Source: JACCYI01 sp963828075 (lineage in GTDB: Bacteria; Actinomycetota; Thermoleophilia; Solirubrobacterales; Solirubrobacteraceae). From it: a stretch of 64,000 nt of DNA. The notes under the pieces are model-generated. The model worked only from the letters and a program-made list of their open reading frames with translations, did not search any database and was not told the origin of the DNA. The DNA lies in assembly GCA_963828075.1 (NCBI GenBank), contig CAWHDH010000021.1, forward strand, positions 2,728,001-2,792,000, in the 5' to 3' direction. Of this stretch, positions 50,732 through 60,234 are shown in pieces. The position numbers and the translations under genes are program-made. How positions within the stretch are numbered: position 1 is the first letter of the stretch; each line of letters starts with the position of its first letter.

Positions 50732-53700
50732 GCCGGCCGCGGTCGTTCGCCCGCCTGCGTGACCTGCCGGTGGTCGGCCGTGCCGCGGACTGGGGGATGG
50801 GCCCGGTGGCCGCGTCGAAGCCGACGCGCCAGGCGGGCGCGCGGATCGCCGGCCTGAAGGCGACCGAGTCGGTCTGCCCGTACTGCGCGGTCGGCTGCGG
50901 CCAGGTCGTCTACACGCGCGGCGGCGAGCTCGTCGACATCGAAGGCAACCCCAACTCGCCGATCAACCAGGGGACGCTCTGCCCCAAGGGCGCCGCGTCG
51001 CGCCAGCTCGTCCAGCAGCCCGGCCGCCTGACGAAGATCTCCTACCGCCGGCCGGGCGGCACCGAGTGGGAGGAGCTCGAGCTCGAGACGGCGATGGACA
51101 TGATCGCCGACCGGGTGATCGCCGCCCGCGAGAACGGCTGGCAGGACACCAACGAGCAGGGCTGGCGCGTCGACCGCACGCTCGGCTTCGCCCACCTCGG
51201 CGGCGCGACGCTCGACAACGAGGAGAACTACCTCATCAAGAAGGCGTTCACCGCGATGGGCGCGGTGCAGATCGAGAACCAGGCCCGCATATGACACTCC
51301 TCCACCGTCCCCGGTCTGGGGACATCGTTCGGGCGCGGCGGCGCCACCGACGCACCGCGGTCCCTGCAGAACTCCGACTGCATCCTGATCGCCGGCTCCT
51401 CGATGGCCGAGGCGCACCCGGTCGCGTTCCGCTGGGTGATGAAGGCGCGTGAGCGTGGCGCGACGGTCATCCACGTCGACCCGCGCTTCTCGCGCACGAG
51501 CGCGATGGCCGACCTGCACGTCCCGATCCGCGCGGGCTCGGACATCGCCTTCCTCGGCGGCCTGATCCGCCACGTCCTCGACACCGAGAGCTACTTCCGC
51601 GACTACGTCCTGAACTACACGAACGCCGCGACGCTGGTCAACGAGGCGTTCCGCGACACCGAGGACCTCGGCGGCCTGTTCTCGGGCTACGACCCCGAGA
51701 CGGGGATGTACGACGCGCGGACGTGGATGTACGAGGGCGGCGAGATGGCCGCGTCGGCGGGCCAGCGCGAGCACTCGTCCCAGTCCTTCGAGGAGCGGAC
51801 CGGTGCGGGGATGATGGTCGGTGCCGTCCGCTCCGATCCCACGTTGCAGAACCCGCGCTGCGTCATCAACGTGCTGCGCCGGCACTTCGCCCGCTACACG
51901 CCGGAGATGGTCGAGCGCGTCTGCGGCGTCCCGCCCGAGCTCTTCCACCAGGTCGCCGACGCGCTCGTGAGGAACTCGGGGCGCGAGCGCACCGCGGCGC
52001 TGTGTTACGCCGTCGGCTGGACGCAGCACACGGCCGGCGTGCAGATGATCCGCGCGGGGGCGATCCTCCAGCTGCTGCTCGGCAACGTCGGGCGCCCCGG
52101 CGGCGGCGTGGTGGCGCTGCGCGGCCACGCGTCGATCCAGGGCTCGACCGACATCCCCACGCTCTACGACCTGCTGCCCGGCTACCTGGCGATGCCCAAG
52201 GCGCGCGAGGGCGAGTACACGCTGCAGGACTACTTCGACACGGGCGGGACCGACCGCGGCTGGTGGTCGCACATGCCCAAGTACATGGTCTCGTTCCTGA
52301 AGGCCTGGTTCGGCGACGCCGCGACCGCCGAGAACGACTACGGCTTCGGCCACCTGCCGAAGATCTCCGGCAACCACTCGCACTTCCCGACCACGCTGCG
52401 CGCGCTCGACGGCGGTCTCGACGGGATGTTCGTCATGGGCCAGAACCCGGCGGTCGGCTCCCAGCACGCGGGCCTGCAGCGCCGCGCGCTCGCCTCGCTG
52501 AAGTGGCTCGTCGTCCGCGAGTTCGCCGAGATCGAGACCGCGACGTTCTGGCGCGACGCCCCGGAGGTCAAGTCCGGCGAGCTGCGCACGGAGGACATCG
52601 CGACCGAGGTGTTCCTGATGCCGGCCGCGACGCACATCGAGAAGGCGGGCACGTTCACCAACACCGAGCGGCTCGTGCAGTGGCGCGACCAGGCGCTCGA
52701 GCCGCCGGCCGACGCGCGGTCGGAGCTGTGGTTCATGCACCACCTGTTCAAGCGGGTCCGCGCGCACTACGCCGGCTCCACCGACGACCGCGACTGGGCG
52801 ATCCGGAACCTGACGTGGGACTACCCGGAGCACGGGCCGCACGCCGAGCCGCGCTCCGAGGACGTCCTGCGCGAGATCAACGGCCGGGTGGTGGCGACCG
52901 GGGAGCCGGTCTCGGGGTTCGCGGAGCTCAAGGACGACGGCTCGACGGCGTGCGGCTGCTGGATCTACTCCGGCGTCTACGCGGGCGGCGTCAACCAGGC
53001 GCGGCGGCGGACGCCGGGCGACTTCTCGAAGCCCGGCGGCTGGGTGTCGCCCGAGTGGGCGTGGGCGTGGCCGGCGAACCGGCGGATGCTCTACTCGCGC
53101 GCCAGCGCCGACCCCGCGGGGGCGCCGTGGTCGGAGCGCAAGAGGTACGTGTGGTGGGACGAGGGCGACGCGCGCTGGACCGGCTACGACGTCCCGGACT
53201 TCCCGGCCGACAAGCGCCCCGACTACGTCGCGCCGCCCGATGGAAAGGGCATGGACGCGATCTCCGGGTCCGACCCGTTCATCATGCTGGGCGACGGCCG
53301 CGCCTGGCTCTACGCGCCGAGCGGCCTCCTCGACGGCCCGATGCCGACGCACTACGAGCCGCTCGAGTCGCCGGTCGACAACGTCCTGTATCCGAACATC
53401 CAGGCCAACCCGGCGGCGCTGCGCTACCGCCGGCGCGACAACCCCTACGCGGAGACCGGCGACCCCGCGTTCCCGCACGTCGCGACGACGTTCCGGCTGA
53501 CCGAGCACCACACCGCGGGCGGCATGTCGCGCTGGCTGCCGTGGCTCGACGAGCTGCAACCGGCGATGTTCGCGGAGATCGACCCGCTCCTCGCCCGCGA
53601 GCACGGGATCGAGGACGGCGGCTGGATGACCATCTCCTCCCCGCGCGCGGAGATCGAGGCGCGCGCCAAGGTGACCGAGCGGATCAAGCCGCTGAAGGTC

Positions 53701-53967
53701 GACCGCCGGGTCATCCACCAGATCGGGCTGCCCTGGCACTGGGGGTTCGCGGGCCCCGATCCGGGCGACGCCACCAACGACCTGATCACGCTGTCGGGCG
53801 ACCCGAACGTGTCGATCGAGGAGTCCAAGGCGTTCGTGTGCGCGGTGCGCGCGGGCCGCCGGACGGCGGGCACCGGGCTCCTCGCCGGCATCCACGACCC
53901 GCCGCCCGGCGTGCGTGCCAACCGCGACCACCCCGCCGAGATCCGGCCGACGCGATCGGGGAACTGA
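50728..53967 (+). CDS. Formate dehydrogenase catalytic subunit, selenoprotein (TGA 51292-51294 = Sec)
   Basis: 1079 residues if the in-frame TGA is read as selenocysteine 189. The N-terminal [4Fe-4S] site is Cys50, Cys53, Cys57 (CPYCAVGC) and Cys85 (CPKG). After Sec189 comes His190 and then FGRGGATDAPRSLQNSDC, matching FdnG/FdhF-type enzymes, where Sec-His binds molybdenum or tungsten in bis-MGD. Downstream blocks (GWTQHTAGVQMIRAG, GRPGGGVVALRGH, NPAVGSQHAG and a C-terminal DPGDATNDLITLSGDPNVSIE) complete the molybdopterin fold; length fits FDH-N/O alpha. There is no Tat-type N-terminus (MSRPRSFARLRDL lacks a hydrophobic core), so a cytoplasmic position is inferred. Without Sec the gene would be split, with a second frame opening only at 51403. 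It overlaps fdhD by 4 nt; the beta gene follows 2 nt later. Confidence 0.95.
51292..51335 (+). promoter_or_regulatory. Bacterial SECIS element after the Sec codon
   Basis: Stem GTCCCC (51307-51312), loop GGTCT (51313-51317), stem GGGGAC (51318-51323). The loop matches the GGUCU bound by SelB in E. coli fdhF. It begins 18 nt after the TGA, and the sequence next to TGA (CACTCC) fits the lower stem. This makes the TGA a selenocysteine codon, not a nonsense mutation. Confidence 0.9.
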
Positions 53968-53969
53968 CC

Positions 53970-54983
53970 GTGGCCGAGATCGCCATCCAGCGGCCGGGCG
54001 CTCAGCGCATGGGCTTCTTCACCGACACGACGGTGTGCATCGGGTGCAAGGCGTGCGAGGTGGCGTGCAAGCAGTGGAACGACCTGCCCGCCGACGGCTC
54101 GGAGTTCCGCCGCGGCGGCTCCTACGACCACACCGGGTCACTCGGCGGGAGCACGTGGCGCCACGTGCGCTTCGTCGAGCTGGCCGAGCCGTCCGAGGCG
54201 GTGCGCGCGGAGGCTGCGGCAGCCTTGGCGCGCGGCGGCGGCGGGCACGTGCCGGGTGCGCTCCCGGCGGCGGGCGGTGAAGGCGGCGAGGTCGTCGATC
54301 TGGTCAGCTGGGCGAGCGAGCGCGGCGAGGACGGCGGCGGCGCGTCCGAGGCGCCGGGCGGCGACTCGCTCGTCGACGTCGCCGCCGCGGTCGCGGCCTT
54401 CGACTCGTGGGTGTTCATGTCGGACGTCTGCAAGCACTGCACGAACGCCGGGTGCCTCGACGCGTGCCCGACCGGTGCGCTCATTCGGACGGAGTTCGAG
54501 ACGGTCGTCCTGCAGCCCGACGTCTGCAACGGCTGCGGCTACTGCGTGCCGGCGTGCCCGTTCGGGGTCGTCGAGCGCGTCGCCGACGACGGCCGCGCCG
54601 CCAAGTGCACGCTCTGCTACGACCGCCTCCAGGACGGGCTCGAGCCGGCGTGCGCGAAGTCCTGCCCGACCGACTCCATCCAGTTCGGCCCGTACGAGGA
54701 GCTGGTCGAGGTCGCCCGCGAGCGCGTGGCGACGCTGCACGGGCGCGGCGTCGACGGCGCCTACCTGTACGGCGCGGGCGACGAGCCGGGCGAGGAGCTG
54801 GCCGGCGGCCTCGGCGCGTTCTTCCTGTTGACCGAGCCGCCCGAGCGCTACGGCCTGCCCGCGCAGGCCGACTCGCCGATCCAGGAGCACGTCGTGCCGG
54901 CGACCGCGGCCGCGTTCGGGGCCGGGCTGCTCGCCGCCGCGGGCGTGGCGGCGGCGTTCCTGTGGGAGCGGCGGCGCGCGTGA
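53970..54983 (+). CDS. Formate dehydrogenase iron-sulfur (beta) subunit
   Basis: 337 residues. Four [4Fe-4S] ferredoxin-like sites: CIGCKACEVAC (~24-34), CKHCTNAGCLDAC (~153-165), CNGCGYCVPAC (~186-196) and CTLCYDR with CAKSC (~212-230). An insertion of about 60 residues (~65-130, rich in Gly, Ala and Glu, ending SLVDVAAAV) separates the first and second sites and is longer than in FdnH. A transmembrane helix ends the protein (~307-330), as in FdnH/FdoH, where it pins the subunit to the membrane. It passes electrons from the catalytic subunit to the NrfD-type partner. GTG 53970 is 2 nt past the alpha stop; its own stop overlaps the next start (GTGA). Confidence 0.95.
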   Translation: MAEIAIQRPGAQRMGFFTDTTVCIGCKACEVACKQWNDLPADGSEFRRGGSYDHTGSLGGSTWRHVRFVELAEPSEAVRAEAAAALARGGGGHVPGALPAAGGEGGEVVDLVSWASERGEDGGGASEAPGGDSLVDVAAAVAAFDSWVFMSDVCKHCTNAGCLDACPTGALIRTEFETVVLQPDVCNGCGYCVPACPFGVVERVADDGRAAKCTLCYDRLQDGLEPACAKSCPTDSIQFGPYEELVEVARERVATLHGRGVDGAYLYGAGDEPGEELAGGLGAFFLLTEPPERYGLPAQADSPIQEHVVPATAAAFGAGLLAAAGVAAAFLWERRRA

Positions 54984-56071
54984 GCGGCGAGCGCGACATG
55001 ACGCCGGCCGTCGGCGTCCCCGGGCAGCCGGCGTTCGGCGTCCGCGCGGGCGAGAAGGTGCGGCTGCACGTCGGTGAGTGGCGCGATGGCCGCTGGTCGT
55101 ATCTCTACGGCGACGACACGCGGTACCGCGATGGTGCGGCGGTTGACGAGTCCGTCGCGGACGCGGCACGGAGCGCGCGCGGCGGCGAGTTGGCCGACGA
55201 CGCGATCGTCCAGGGCCCCGTCATCAAGGCGCCGGTATGGACGTGGGAGGTGCCGCTCTACTTCTGGTTCGGCGGGATCGCGGCGGGATCCTCGTTCGTG
55301 GCTCTGGCGTGCGACCTGGCGGGCGACGAGCGATCGGCGGCGACCGCGCGCAAGGTCGCGCTGCTCGCGCTCGTGCCGTCGCCGCCCCTGCTGATCGCCG
55401 ACCTCGGGCGGCCCGAGCGCTTCTACAGGATGCTGCGCATCTTCAAGCCGCGGTCGCCGATGTCCATGGGCGTGTGGGCACTGACGGTCTTCGGGAACCT
55501 GGCGGCGGCGGCGGTCGGCGCCGACCTGCTCGGCCGCCGTCGCGCCGCTCGGAGGCTGGGCGGCGTCAACGCGGTGGTCGGCGGCTATCTCGGCTCCTAC
55601 ACCGGCGTCCTGCTGGCCTCGACCGCCGTCCCCGTGTGGGCCCGATCGCGGCTGTTCCTCGGGCCGATCTTCGTGTCGACCGCAACTGCCACCGGCGCAG
55701 CGACGTGCCGCCTGGTGCTCGTCGCGCGCGGGCTGCCGGTCGGCCATCCGACGCGCCGCGCGCTCGGCACGGTCGAGACGGCCGCGATGACCGCCGAACT
55801 GCTGCTCTCGGCGGTGAACGAACGACAGCTCGGGCCGCTGGCGCAGGGGCTCGAGGAGGGCACGCCGGGGAGGCTCTTCCGCGCCGCGAAGTGGAGCGTC
55901 CGCGGCGGCCTGGCGCTCCGGCTCGCCCGCCGCCGCGGCCGGCCGTGGCTCGGCCACGCCGCGAGCGCGCTCTATCTCACGAGCGGGCTGCTGTTCCGCT
56001 ACGCATGGGTGAACGCCGGGCCACCGTCCGCGCGCGACGATCGGACGGTCGCGGCGACGGCGCGGCGCTAG
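54980..56071 (+). CDS. NrfD/PsrC-type membrane subunit of formate dehydrogenase
   Basis: 363 residues. A soluble N-terminal stretch of ~75 residues with strands (VRLHVGEWRDGRWSYLYGDD) comes before about eight to nine helices. The NrfD pattern is visible in WTWEVPLYFWFGGIAAGS (helix 1), LLIADLGRPERFYRMLRIFKPRSPMSMGVW (the conserved DLG-RP-x-RF / SPMS region) and GSYTGVLLASTAVPVWARS. No heme-b ligand pattern of FdnI-type cytochrome subunits is seen. So this complex uses an NrfD-type quinone-facing subunit in place of cytochrome b. The GTG start shares bases with the beta stop. The operon ends here. Confidence 0.92.
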   Translation: MSGERDMTPAVGVPGQPAFGVRAGEKVRLHVGEWRDGRWSYLYGDDTRYRDGAAVDESVADAARSARGGELADDAIVQGPVIKAPVWTWEVPLYFWFGGIAAGSSFVALACDLAGDERSAATARKVALLALVPSPPLLIADLGRPERFYRMLRIFKPRSPMSMGVWALTVFGNLAAAAVGADLLGRRRAARRLGGVNAVVGGYLGSYTGVLLASTAVPVWARSRLFLGPIFVSTATATGAATCRLVLVARGLPVGHPTRRALGTVETAAMTAELLLSAVNERQLGPLAQGLEEGTPGRLFRAAKWSVRGGLALRLARRRGRPWLGHAASALYLTSGLLFRYAWVNAGPPSARDDRTVAATARR

Positions 56072-56149
56072 CTGATTGGATTCCATGGCGCGCCGGTAGA
56101 CGAACTTCCGCGGGTGAAGGAGGTGGTGGATCGCTGCGGCGGGGAGGCC

Positions 56150-56380
56150 CACAACCCGACGGTCGAGGGCGGGTCCGCCGCTCGTGTCGGGTTGAGGGCG
56201 TAGGAGACACCGAACCCGACGATCGATCGCCGCGATCCGATGATCGTCGGTTTGTGGGCGCCGAAAGGCGGCTCAACCCGACACTCGGCGCCGTTTCCAG
56301 ATCCATCGTCGGATCGTGCCGCTCCTGGCGGCACAATCCGGCAGCCGCCGCGAGATCCGTCTCGATTGTCGGGTTGAGCC
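56150..56380. repeat. Array of four palindromic units, period about 60 bp
   Basis: Left arms CAACCCGAC or variants start at 56152, 56212, 56274 and 56334; right arms GTCGGGTTG or variants start at 56186, 56246, 56308 and 56368. Arm-to-arm spacing is constant (34 bp within, 26 bp between units), so each 60-bp unit can form a hairpin. The interiors differ. The array starts about 80 bp after the formate dehydrogenase operon. It is REP/BIME-like in layout and not related in sequence to the 151-bp element. Confidence 0.8.
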
Positions 56381-56616
56381 GGTCGCCGCTCCGCTCGCTC
56401 GGTCGGATCGTGGCCGATGCGCAACTCGCGACCCCCTCCAGCGCGAGTGGCGTCTCGCGCGAGGCGCTCCGCCGCCCGAACCTCGCCCTAAGTGATCGCA
56501 GTCCACCCCGGCTGCGCCGCCATCCAGTCTTTCGGCGTCGCAGGGTGCAGCGCGATCGCGCCGTGCTCGAGCGCCCGCGACCCCCGCCGGCCTCGAAGTG
56601 AACGGCCACGCCCGCG
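56381..56616. other. Non-coding stretch, nothing recognised
   Basis: The 236 bp between the palindromic array and the terminator hairpin holds no credible coding frame. A decayed further unit (GGTCGGATCGTGGCC near 56401) may continue the array. I looked for a selenocysteine tRNA here and found no acceptor/anticodon layout. Confidence 0.5.
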
Positions 56617-56663
56617 AGGGGTCAGACCCCTTGAGTCACCCCGACTCAAGGGGTCTGACCCCT
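56617..56663. terminator. Perfect 20-bp hairpin
   Basis: AGGGGTCAGACCCCTTGAGT (56617-56636), seven-base loop, and its exact complement at 56644-56663. The GGGGTCAGACCCC core is itself palindromic. It ends ten bases before the VOC stop on the other strand and may stop messages from both sides, or be a small mobile palindrome. Confidence 0.75.
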
Positions 56664-56672
56664 TTCGGAGGG

Positions 56673-57038
56673 TTAGGCCTCCGGCGGCTCTCCGGGGTTG
56701 ACGAGCCCGACGACGTGGCCTTCCGGATCGCGGAACAGCGCGATCGCGGTGCCCATGACGTCGTTGGGCGGCATCACCGTCCCGCCGCCGAGGCGTTCGG
56801 CGTCGTCGAGCTTGGCCTGCAGGTCGTCGACCTCGACGTAGAACGTCACGTGGCCGTCGCCGCCGGACGGGTCGGCGCCGATGCCCATGCTCGGGCGCTC
56901 GTCGTCGGAGGCCGTCTTGACCATGTGGTAGCCGCCGCCCACCTCTTCGCTGCTCCAGCCGAAGAGGTCGCGATAGAAGGCGGCCAGCGCGTCGGCGTCC
57001 TTGCCGATCACCTCGGACCAGATGATGGAATGGGGCAT
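56673..57038 (-). CDS. Single-domain VOC (glyoxalase-fold) protein
   Basis: 121 residues: HSIIWSEVIGKDADALAAFYRDLFGW opens it, GDGHVTFYVEVDDLQAKLDDAERLGG is the middle strand-helix and ALFRDPEGHVVGLVNPG ends it, as in the PhnB/VOC proteins of actinobacteria. Metal ligands are not complete. ATG 57038 stands six bases after a TACCGT box; a longer frame to 57119 has no support and would cover that box. It diverges from the PucR regulator and converges with the hairpin at 56617-56663. Confidence 0.87.
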   Translation of the reverse strand: MPHSIIWSEVIGKDADALAAFYRDLFGWSSEEVGGGYHMVKTASDDERPSMGIGADPSGGDGHVTFYVEVDDLQAKLDDAERLGGGTVMPPNDVMGTAIALFRDPEGHVVGLVNPGEPPEA

Positions 57039-57044
57039 GGCTGT

Positions 57045-57050
57045 ACGGTA
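57045..57050 (-). promoter_or_regulatory. TACCGT -10-like box, leaderless VOC gene
   Basis: Minus-strand TACCGT (57050-57045) ends six bases before ATG 57038. Confidence 0.45.
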
Positions 57051-57107
57051 CGCACGACGCCTGGCCCGTTCGATGGCGCTCGCGACAGAATTCAAGGGCA
57101 TACGTTG

Positions 57108-58355
57108 GTGACCCTGCACAACTCAGAGCTGGTGGACACGGTGCTCGACCGGCTGGAGTCCGACGCCGCGGGGGTGGGGCGGCGGATGGCGCTCGCGACG
57201 CGCGCCGAGGTCGCCGAGTACGCGGCGGTTCGTGATCCGGCGTTCGCGGGGGAGGTGCTCGCGCACGCCGAGGAGCACGTCCGCGCGTTCGTGCGCTCCG
57301 CCCGCACCGGCCGCGCGCCCGAGGGCGAAGCGCTGGACTTCGTCCGAAAGCGCGGCGCGCAGCGGGCGCGCGAACTGCTCCCGCTCGACGCGCTGCTCGA
57401 GGGCTACCTGATCGGCCAGCGGACGGTGTGGGAGGCGATCGTCGAGGCGGCGGGCGAGACCCCGGCCGGCCTGCACGCGGCGCAGGCGCTGACCGCCGTG
57501 ACCTTTCGCTACACGCACGCGATCAACGTGGCGGTCGCGACGGCCTACATGCGCGAGAGCCAGCTCGTCGCCTCGGACGCAGAGCGCGCGCGCCGCGACC
57601 TGCTCGACGTCCTGCTGTCCGGCCGCGAGGCGGGCGCCGAGCACGCGCGCCGCGCCGAGGCGCTCGGGCTCCGGCCGCACGGCGACCACGTGGTGGTGGT
57701 CGCCGTCCCGTCCGACCCGGACGCGCGAAGCACCCGCGCGCTGGCGGTGGCGCTGGCCCGGCACGATCCCGACCGCCCGTTCGTGGTCCCGCGGCACGAC
57801 CAGGTCGTGGCAATCGTCCGCGTCTACGTGCGGCGCGGGCCGCGCGAGGTCCGCGCGGCGCTCGCCCGCGTCGCCGAGGGGCTGCGGCGGACCCATGGCA
57901 TCGAGCTGCGCGCGGGGGTCAGCGCGGTCTGCGCCGGCCTCCCCGACGTCGCCCGCGGCTACGACGAGGCGACCCGGGCGCTGCGCCACGCGACCGGCGA
58001 GGGGGTCGCCGTCGCGCTCGAGGACATCGGCCTGCTCGACTACCTGGCCGCCGGCGCGGACGCGACCGCCCTGCGGCTCCTGCCGGCCGGCGCGCGGCGG
58101 CTGGCGGCGGAGGACCGCCGGGCCGGTGGCGCGCTCGCGGCGACGCTCCGCGCCTACGCCGACTGCGACCTCAACGTGTCGCGCGCCGCGGCGCGGCTGA
58201 CCGTGCACCCGAACACCGTCCATTACCGCCTGCGCCGGGTCGCCGACGTCAGCGCCCGCGACCCCCGCCGCCTCGCCGAGCTCGTCGAACTGCTCACCGC
58301 GCTCGACCTGCTCGCGCGGGCGGAGGCGGCCGAGAACGGCAACCGGCATCGCTGA
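57108..58355 (+). CDS. PucR/CdaR-family transcriptional regulator
   Basis: 415 residues. An N-terminal helical sensor region (residues 1-150: RTGRAPEGEALDFVRKRGAQRARELLPLDALLEGYLIGQR, the RsbRD-like/PucR N-domain) is followed by a GGDEF-like middle without catalytic residues and the C-terminal PucR HTH: AYADCDLNVSRAAARLTVHPNTVHYRLRRVADVSARDPR (~365-400). Regulators of this family turn on purine, amino-acid or other catabolic genes. None of these is adjacent, so the target is unclear. GTG 57108 is chosen; TACGTT lies directly before it, so the true start could be slightly downstream. It is followed by the 61-bp hairpin pair. Confidence 0.9.
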   Translation: MTLHNSELVDTVLDRLESDAAGVGRRMALATRAEVAEYAAVRDPAFAGEVLAHAEEHVRAFVRSARTGRAPEGEALDFVRKRGAQRARELLPLDALLEGYLIGQRTVWEAIVEAAGETPAGLHAAQALTAVTFRYTHAINVAVATAYMRESQLVASDAERARRDLLDVLLSGREAGAEHARRAEALGLRPHGDHVVVVAVPSDPDARSTRALAVALARHDPDRPFVVPRHDQVVAIVRVYVRRGPREVRAALARVAEGLRRTHGIELRAGVSAVCAGLPDVARGYDEATRALRHATGEGVAVALEDIGLLDYLAAGADATALRLLPAGARRLAAEDRRAGGALAATLRAYADCDLNVSRAAARLTVHPNTVHYRLRRVADVSARDPRRLAELVELLTALDLLARAEAAENGNRHR

Positions 58356-58369
58356 GGGAGGGGGTCTGA

Positions 58370-58486
58370 GCGCGCACAGCGTCACACTCGGCGCGCAATT
58401 CGACGCGAGTGTGACCCCAGGCGCGCTATAGCGCGCACCGCGTCAAACTGGGCGCGGAAATCGGCGCAAGTGTGACGCCAGGCGCG
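58370..58486. repeat. Two tandem 57-bp palindromic units, period 61 bp
   Basis: Unit 1 (58370-58426) has GTCACACTCG and CGAGTGTGAC as perfect arms; unit 2 (58431-58486) has GTCAAACTGG and GCAAGTGTGAC, a decayed version. Both are framed by GCGCGC and GGCGCG ends, and a TATA joins them. They follow the PucR gene by 15 bp and are unlike the other two palindromic families of this window. Confidence 0.75.
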
Positions 58487-58687
58487 TCCCCCGCCTCCCG
58501 GTTGGGGCCCTCCCTCGATGACCGCAGTTCTCCGCGCTCCCGGAACGGCGCGGCGCCAGGATTCCCAGCCGGGGACACCGTCAGGCAGCGCACCTTGCCC
58601 TCCCTCGAGGTTCGTGGTTGAGTTCGTACCAAGTTCGGCCCAGCGGGGGCCGGCAGGGGAATTCCGTTCAGGGGAGGAGATGGTTCA
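58487..58687. other. Upstream region of the protease gene
   Basis: 201 bp without a coding frame; with the hairpin pair it makes up the 332-bp gap before the protease. No promoter is convincing. A GGGGAGGAG ribosome site stands just before the GTG at 58688. Confidence 0.5.
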
Positions 58688-60181
<1,494 letters not shown>

Positions 60182-60192
60182 CCTAGAAGCGC

Positions 60193-60226
60193 CTCGCGGC
60201 CGGCCCCCGAGAGGGCCGGCCGCGAG
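60193..60226. terminator. 14-bp GC-rich hairpin terminator
   Basis: CTCGCGGCCGGCCC (60193-60206), loop CCGAGA, GGGCCGGCCGCGAG (60213-60226), between the convergent protease and acylase genes. Confidence 0.8.
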
Positions 60227-60234
60227 GGTCGGGC

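Noticed and set aside
51292..51402. Formate dehydrogenase as a pseudogene broken by TGA or by a frameshift
   Set aside because: Reading frame, protein similarity and spacing are continuous through the TGA; the residue position is that of Sec in FDH and a GGTCT-loop hairpin follows.
56150..56380. CRISPR-like array
   Set aside because: The repeated words are alternating inverted arms of 9 bp, not 24-40-bp direct repeats, and no cas gene is near.
56072..56672. tRNA-Sec (selC) beside the selenoprotein gene
   Set aside because: No acceptor stem ending in CCA-like context, no TCA anticodon arm and no long variable arm could be laid out; the stretch is explained by palindromes.
56598..57107. N-terminal extension of the PucR frame over the VOC gene
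   Set aside because: It is antisense to the VOC gene and crosses the 20-bp hairpin; PucR family homology begins near 57108.
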